A stretch of 44,919 nt of DNA from positions 1 to 44,919 of the forward strand of contig JAGBIJ010000052.1 in the NCBI GenBank assembly GCA_017935045.1. Direction: 5' to 3'. Source of the stretch: Muribaculaceae bacterium. GTDB taxonomy: Bacteria; Bacteroidota; Bacteroidia; Bacteroidales; Muribaculaceae. The position numbers and the translations under genes were made by a program. Under the pieces are notes generated by a model that made no database searches, was not told where the DNA came from, and saw nothing but the letters and a program-made list of their open reading frames with translations. Below, in pieces: positions 41,036 to 44,919 of this stretch; the first letter of the stretch is position 1, and every line of letters starts with the position of its first letter.

Positions 41036-41138
41036 TGGCCTGATTACGAAAGTATGTCTCCCGTTTTGAGGTCATTATGACTGTATGATGACCGTAGATT
41101 ATTGGTTTTTCCTAAGTAAATAGTATAAATAGTATAAT

Positions 41139-42983
41139 ATGTGTGGAATAGTCGGTTATATCGGCAATGGTAATGTTTACAAGATATTGATCAACGGGCT
41201 TAAGCGTCTGGAGTATCGCGGATACGACAGCGCCGGCATGGCCTTGGTGGCTCCCGATGGAAAGTTGAGCGTCTACAAGGCCAAAGGAAAAGTATCCAAT
41301 CTTGAAGACTATTGCAGCGACAAATCTCTGGATGCCTGCGCCGGTATCGCCCATACGCGCTGGGCTACCCACGGTGAGCCGTCGGACAACAACGCGCATC
41401 CCCATTACAGCGAAGACGGCCGTCTGGCGCTCGTGCATAACGGCACGATAGAGAACTACAAGCTCCTGCGCGACGCGCTCCAGCAGCACGGATGCCACTT
41501 CAAGACCGAGACGGACACCGAAGTGCTGGTTCAGCTTATAGAATACATCCGCACCACTAACGCCTGTTCGCTGGTCGATGCCGTACGTGAGGCTCTGAAT
41601 CAGGTAATCGGCGCATACGCCATAGCCGTGGTCGAGCGCGACAATCCCGATACTATCATCGCAGCACGCAAGAGCAGTCCGCTGGTGGTGGGCATAGGCA
41701 ACGACGAAATGTTTCTGGGCTCCGATGGCACGCCTTTCGTAGAGTACACCGACAAGGTGGTCTATGTCAATGACAACGAGATTGCTGTCATCAGGCGCGG
41801 CGAACCGCTGAAGATTATCACTCTAGACAATCGTGAGGCCAAAGTCGATGTGAAGAAACTCGCTCTATCCATAGCCCAGCTTGAGAAAGGCGGGTATCCC
41901 CACTTCATGCTCAAGGAGATATTCGAGCAGCCCTCTACGCTGACCGACTGCATACGCGGACGTGTGGTAGACAACGGGTATTCCGTCCGTCTCAACGGCG
42001 TCTTCGACCATCAGGACAAGTTCCTCAACTGCAATCGCATGATTATAGTGGCCTGCGGTACCTCCTGGCACGCATCCCTGCTCGGTAAGCAGCTCATTCA
42101 GGATATGTGCGGCATCCCTGTCGAGGTCGAATATGCAAGCGAGTTCCGCTACTCCAATCCTGTCATCACGCCGCGGGACATAGTCATAGCCGTCAGCCAG
42201 AGCGGCGAGACGGCAGACACGTTGGCTGCAATACAGATAGCCCGCCAGAAAGGCGCGTTTGTCTACGGTATCAGCAATGTCGTGGGCGCCTCCATACCGC
42301 GTGAGACACATTCGGGCACATATATCCATGTCGGTCCGGAGATTGGCGTGGCTTCTACGAAGGCGTTTACCGGACAGGTTACGGTCTTTACCCTTCTCGC
42401 CCTCTCCATAGCCCAGCTCAAAGGCTCGATGGATCAGGAGACCATCAGCAAGGTGGCCGGATACCTGCTCCGCATCCCTGAGCTGGTAAAAGAGACCTTG
42501 CGCCTTGACGACAAGATACGCCAGCTCTCGCTTATATATACATACGCGCGCAACTTCCTTTACCTGGGCCGCGGTTACTCCTATCCCGTGGCGCTTGAGG
42601 GAGCGCTGAAACTGAAAGAGATTTCCTACATCCACGCCGAAGGCTACCCGGCAGCGGAGATGAAGCACGGTCCCATAGCTCTTATAGACAGTGAGATGCC
42701 GACAGTCATCATAGCGCCTAAAGACCATCTGTATGAAAAGATAGTAAGCAATGTGCAGCAGGTCAAGAGCCGCGGCGGCTCCATCATAGCTATTGTGACC
42801 AAAGGCGACACCGTCATCCGCGACCTGGCTGACCACGTGCTGGAAGTGCCCGATGTGCCTGAGTGTCTGACGCCGCTCATCACGTCCATACCCCTCCAGT
42901 TGCTCAGCTACTATATAGCCATCAACAAAGGCAAGAATGTAGACATGCCCCGCAATCTGGCCAAGTCAGTCACGGTAGAGTAG
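41139..42983 (+). CDS. glmS: Glutamine--fructose-6-phosphate aminotransferase (isomerizing)
   Basis: This 614-residue enzyme begins MCGIVGYIGNGNVYKILING. Cys2 becomes the N-terminal nucleophile of the class II glutaminase domain, with RLEYRGYDSAGMA and HTRWATHGEPSDNNAHPH following. Two SIS sugar-isomerase domains lie from about residue 290 (IVACGTSWHASLLGKQ; VSQSGETADTLAAIQ; EIGVASTKAFTGQV), and the C-terminus is NLAKSVTVE. It makes glucosamine-6-phosphate, the entry step to UDP-GlcNAc for peptidoglycan, LPS and surface glycans, and so supplies substrate used by CapD-type enzymes. Length is normal. I do not recognise a glmS ribozyme in the leader. Confidence 0.98.
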   Translation: MCGIVGYIGNGNVYKILINGLKRLEYRGYDSAGMALVAPDGKLSVYKAKGKVSNLEDYCSDKSLDACAGIAHTRWATHGEPSDNNAHPHYSEDGRLALVHNGTIENYKLLRDALQQHGCHFKTETDTEVLVQLIEYIRTTNACSLVDAVREALNQVIGAYAIAVVERDNPDTIIAARKSSPLVVGIGNDEMFLGSDGTPFVEYTDKVVYVNDNEIAVIRRGEPLKIITLDNREAKVDVKKLALSIAQLEKGGYPHFMLKEIFEQPSTLTDCIRGRVVDNGYSVRLNGVFDHQDKFLNCNRMIIVACGTSWHASLLGKQLIQDMCGIPVEVEYASEFRYSNPVITPRDIVIAVSQSGETADTLAAIQIARQKGAFVYGISNVVGASIPRETHSGTYIHVGPEIGVASTKAFTGQVTVFTLLALSIAQLKGSMDQETISKVAGYLLRIPELVKETLRLDDKIRQLSLIYTYARNFLYLGRGYSYPVALEGALKLKEISYIHAEGYPAAEMKHGPIALIDSEMPTVIIAPKDHLYEKIVSNVQQVKSRGGSIIAIVTKGDTVIRDLADHVLEVPDVPECLTPLITSIPLQLLSYYIAINKGKNVDMPRNLAKSVTVE

Positions 42984-43079
42984 CCGTATGACCGACGTCC
43001 AGCCGCGGGCGCAAAAAGCGATATAGCAGAGTTGTATGAATCTGCCGCAGAATATTTCTGAATATTTTTTGCGAAATAT

Positions 43080-43110
43080 TTTGTCAGTTCAAAATTTATG
43101 TCTAACTTTG
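43080..43110 (+). promoter_or_regulatory. Consensus promoter of the tRNA-tuf cluster
   Basis: TTTG (43080-43083), 19 bp, TAACTTTG (43103-43110): full consensus, with an A/T-rich repeat of AATATTT upstream that may act as an UP element. The first tRNA begins about 35 bp after the predicted start. Confidence 0.75.
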
Positions 43111-43151
43111 CAACCGATTTCGGGTCTGGCTTTTGACCTGACCCGATGAAT

Positions 43152-43225
43152 GCCTCTTTAGCTCAGTTGGCCAGAGCACGTGATTTGTAATCTCGGGGTC
43201 GTTGGTTCGAATCCGACAAGAGGCT
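43152..43225 (+). tRNA. tRNA-Thr (anticodon TGT)
   Basis: 74-nt cloverleaf: acceptor GCCTCTT (43152-43158) with AAGAGGC (43218-43224), D-stem GCTC/GAGC, anticodon loop TTTGTAA with TGT at 43186-43188, T-arm GTTGG-TTCGAAT-CCGAC. The anticodon stem has one U-U mismatch. CCA is not encoded. Confidence 0.95.
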
Positions 43226-43271
43226 CAGAAAGCGGAAAGGATGTTGCTCCGGCAGCGGATTTTTCCGGCAA

Positions 43272-43354
43272 GGGCGAATACCAGAGTGGCCAAATGGGGC
43301 AGACTGTAAATCTGCTGGTTTATACCTTCGGTGGTTCGAATCCATCTTCGCCCA
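43272..43354 (+). tRNA. tRNA-Tyr (anticodon GTA)
   Basis: 83-nt class II tRNA: acceptor GGGCGAA (43272-43278) with TTCGCCC (43347-43353), anticodon stem GCAGA/TCTGC around CTGTAAA (GTA), a long variable arm, and T-loop GGTTCGAATCC. CCA is not encoded. Confidence 0.95.
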
Positions 43355-43399
43355 CAAAGACTCGCGGCCTGAATGTGGGGCCGGCAGAGTGTTGACAAT

Positions 43400-43472
43400 G
43401 CGGAAGTAGCTCAGTTGGTAGAGCATTAGCCTTCCAAGCTAAGGGTCGCGAGTTTGAGCCTCGTCTTCCGCT
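43400..43472 (+). tRNA. tRNA-Gly (anticodon TCC)
   Basis: 73 nt: acceptor GCGGAAG (43400-43406) with CTTCCGC (43465-43471), anticodon stem TTAGC/GCTAA around CTTCCAA (TCC). The T-loop GAGTTTGAGCCTC has TTTGA instead of the usual TTCGA, a small departure. Confidence 0.93.
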
Positions 43473-43487
43473 CTCGTTATGACATAT

Positions 43488-43519
43488 GCAATGCACCTTT
43501 CCGAACGAAGGGGCATTGC
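43488..43519 (+). promoter_or_regulatory. Hairpin between tRNA-Gly and tuf
   Basis: GCAATGC (43488-43494) with GCATTGC (43513-43519) and, inside, CCTT (43496-43499) with AAGG (43508-43511). It may be a processing site separating tRNAs from the tuf mRNA, or a partial terminator. In many bacteria a second tRNA-Thr occupies this slot. Confidence 0.45.
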
Positions 43520-43600
43520 TTGTGTCTGCATAAGAACCTTAAATACTAACGATATAAAAGGTAAAAACTTTTTAGTAAACTATTAATAGATTTTAAAGCT

Positions 43601-44785
43601 ATGGCAAAAGAAAAATTTGAGCGTTCGAAACCGCATGTGAACATCGGTACTATCGGACACGTAGACCACGGTAAGACTACTCTTACTGCTGCTATCACCA
43701 CCGTTCTTGCTAAGGCAGGTCTTTCGGAGTTGCGTTCTTTCGACTCGATCGATAACGCACCAGAGGAGAAGGAGCGTGGTATCACCATTAACACTGCTCA
43801 CGTTGAGTATCAGACTGCAAACCGTCACTATGCTCACGTAGACTGTCCAGGCCACGCCGACTATGTGAAGAACATGGTTACCGGTGCTGCTCAGATGGAT
43901 GGTGCTATCCTCGTAGTAGCTGCTACTGATGGTCCTATGCCTCAGACTAACGAGCACGTCCTCCTCGCAAAGCAGGTGAACGTTCCTCGTATCGTTGTAT
44001 TCTTGAACAAGTGTGATATGGTTGACGATCCAGAGATGCTCGACCTCGTTGAGATGGAGGTTCGTGACCTCTTGGCGAAGTACGACTTCGATGAGGAGTG
44101 CCCAATCATCCGCGGTTCGGCTCTCGGTGGTCTCAATGGCGAGCCACAGTGGGAGGAGAAGATCATGGAGTTGATGGCTTCGGTCGATGAGTACGTGCCA
44201 ATCCCACAGCGTGAGAATGAGAAGCCATTCTTGATGCCAGTTGAGGACGTATTCTCGATCACAGGTCGTGGTACCGTAGTTACCGGCCGTATCGAGACAG
44301 GTATCATCCATGTTGGTGATCCAGTTGAGATCGTAGGTTTGGGTGAGAAGTCGCTCACTTCGACTTGTACAGGTGTTGAGATGTTCCGCAAGCTCCTCGA
44401 TGAGGGTGAGGCTGGTGATAACGTAGGTCTCTTGCTTCGTGGTATCGACAAGAAGGATGTTAAGCGTGGTATGGTTGTTGCTAAGCCAGGCTCAATCACT
44501 CCTCACACCAAGTTCACTGCTGAGGTTTACGTATTGAAGAAGGAAGAGGGTGGTCGTCACACTCCATTCCACAACAAGTACCGTCCTCAGTTCTACCTCC
44601 GTACTATGGACGTTACCGGTGAGGTATCGTTGCCAGAGGGTGTAGATATGGTAATGCCAGGTGACCACGTTACTATCACTGTAACTTTGATCTACCCAGT
44701 TGCGTTGAACGAGGGTCTTCGTTTCGCAATCCGTGAGGGTGGCCGTACAGTAGGTGCAGGTCAGGTATTGAAGGTACTCGAGTAA
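43601..44785 (+). CDS. tuf: Elongation factor Tu
   Basis: This 394-residue EF-Tu has G1 GHVDHGKT (19-26), G3 DCPGH (81-85) and G4 NKCD (136-139), and ends [16 protein letters not shown]. It delivers aminoacyl-tRNA to the ribosome as a GTP complex. The gene order tRNA-Thr, tRNA-Tyr, tRNA-Gly, tuf, tRNA-Trp is the conserved context ahead of secE. Codon use is odd: by my count 15 of 21 proline codons are CCA and none is CCC, while rpsB uses CCC nine times in eleven and never CCA. Glycine and arginine codons lean to GGT and CGT. Either tuf follows a special usage or it was replaced by homologous exchange from another lineage. Confidence 0.98.
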   Translation: MAKEKFERSKPHVNIGTIGHVDHGKTTLTAAITTVLAKAGLSELRSFDSIDNAPEEKERGITINTAHVEYQTANRHYAHVDCPGHADYVKNMVTGAAQMDGAILVVAATDGPMPQTNEHVLLAKQVNVPRIVVFLNKCDMVDDPEMLDLVEMEVRDLLAKYDFDEECPIIRGSALGGLNGEPQWEEKIMELMASVDEYVPIPQRENEKPFLMPVEDVFSITGRGTVVTGRIETGIIHVGDPVEIVGLGEKSLTSTCTGVEMFRKLLDEGEAGDNVGLLLRGIDKKDVKRGMVVAKPGSITPHTKFTAEVYVLKKEEGGRHTPFHNKYRPQFYLRTMDVTGEVSLPEGVDMVMPGDHVTITVTLIYPVALNEGLRFAIREGGRTVGAGQVLKVLE

Positions 44786-44802
44786 TCGAACGCCACATAA
44801 AC

Positions 44803-44822
44803 GGGAGTGGTTCGCCACTCCC
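44803..44822 (+). terminator. Hairpin after tuf
   Basis: GGGAGTGG (44803-44810) pairs with CCACTCCC (44815-44822) around a TTCG tetraloop, then TTATTTA. Only six bases separate it from tRNA-Trp, so it may be a processing hairpin as much as a terminator. Confidence 0.65.
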
Positions 44823-44828
44823 TTATTT

Positions 44829-44899
44829 AGGAGCATAGTTCAAGGGTAGAATAGCGGTCTCCAAAACCGTTGATGGGAGTTCGAATCTCTCTGCTCCTG
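44829..44899 (+). tRNA. tRNA-Trp (anticodon CCA)
   Basis: 71 nt: acceptor AGGAGCA (44829-44835) with TGCTCCT (44892-44898), G discriminator, anticodon stem CGGT/ACCG around CTCCAAA (CCA), T-arm with GTTCGAATC. Its position before the window end fits the usual tuf, tRNA-Trp, secE order; secE itself is outside the window. Confidence 0.94.
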
Positions 44900-44919
44900 C
44901 TTAATTTGAAAGGAAAGAA

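Noticed and set aside
40838-41138. glmS ribozyme
   Set aside because: The region shows simple hairpins and a terminator but none of the conserved ribozyme core that I could recognise.

Overview
The window reads as chromosomal DNA of a gut-type Bacteroidales bacterium, most likely a Muribaculaceae-like lineage (inference). The signs are many lipobox proteins, DUF families largely confined to Bacteroidetes (DUF3575, DUF3822, DUF4493, DUF4923, PCMD), Mfa-type fimbrial lipoproteins, and no Shine-Dalgarno sites. Several promoters also fit the Bacteroidetes primary-sigma pattern TTTG-N19-21-TAnnTTTG. Most genes are G+C-rich at third positions; the restriction-modification pair (4.7-7.0 kb) is visibly A+T-rich.

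Layout. 1-2829 (-): a fimbria-like operon (OmpA/DUF3575 protein, Mfa2-like anchor lipoprotein, fimbrillin-like lipoprotein cut by the window edge). 3119-4519 (-): a RecD/Dda-like helicase with a promoter that leaves almost no leader. 4715-6996 (+): a cytosine-5 methyltransferase and an HNH endonuclease. 7193-8628 (+): DUF3822 protein and rsmD, whose 3' end runs 66 bp into a convergent YczE/YitT-type membrane protein.

8563-19614 (-): a long collinear run from a well-formed promoter at 19722-19753. It encodes four DUF4493/PCMD lipoproteins, two paralogous beta-barrels, a diacylglycerol kinase family enzyme, a PAP2 phosphatase and the YczE-like protein. This is the best candidate here for an undescribed surface system.

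19913-22757 (+): a membrane CapD/FlaA1-like nucleotide-sugar dehydratase, a DUF4923 protein and a 59-residue DUF4250 protein. 22765-27703 (-): an RsmF-type rRNA methyltransferase, a POT transporter, sufE, a four-helix-bundle protein and a NYN nuclease. 27920-30882 (+): rplM-rpsI and rpsB-tsf with structured leaders, ending at a textbook terminator.

30985-31057 is a strongly structured intergenic element, followed by a small lipoprotein gene. 31889-33574 (-) is a TPR/transmembrane/HTH regulator divergent from two secreted proteins with Por-type C-terminal sorting tails (a 1506-residue multidomain protein and an M6 metalloprotease). Their shared intergenic region carries 11-bp-phased repeats. 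41139-42983 is glmS. The window ends in the conserved tRNA-Thr, tRNA-Tyr, tRNA-Gly, tuf, tRNA-Trp cluster; tuf has codon use quite unlike the other translation genes.

The lipoproteins, barrels, lipid enzymes, nucleotide-sugar enzyme and secreted proteins all point to cell-envelope and surface remodelling, set among housekeeping translation genes. No database search was possible; family names come from motif recognition.
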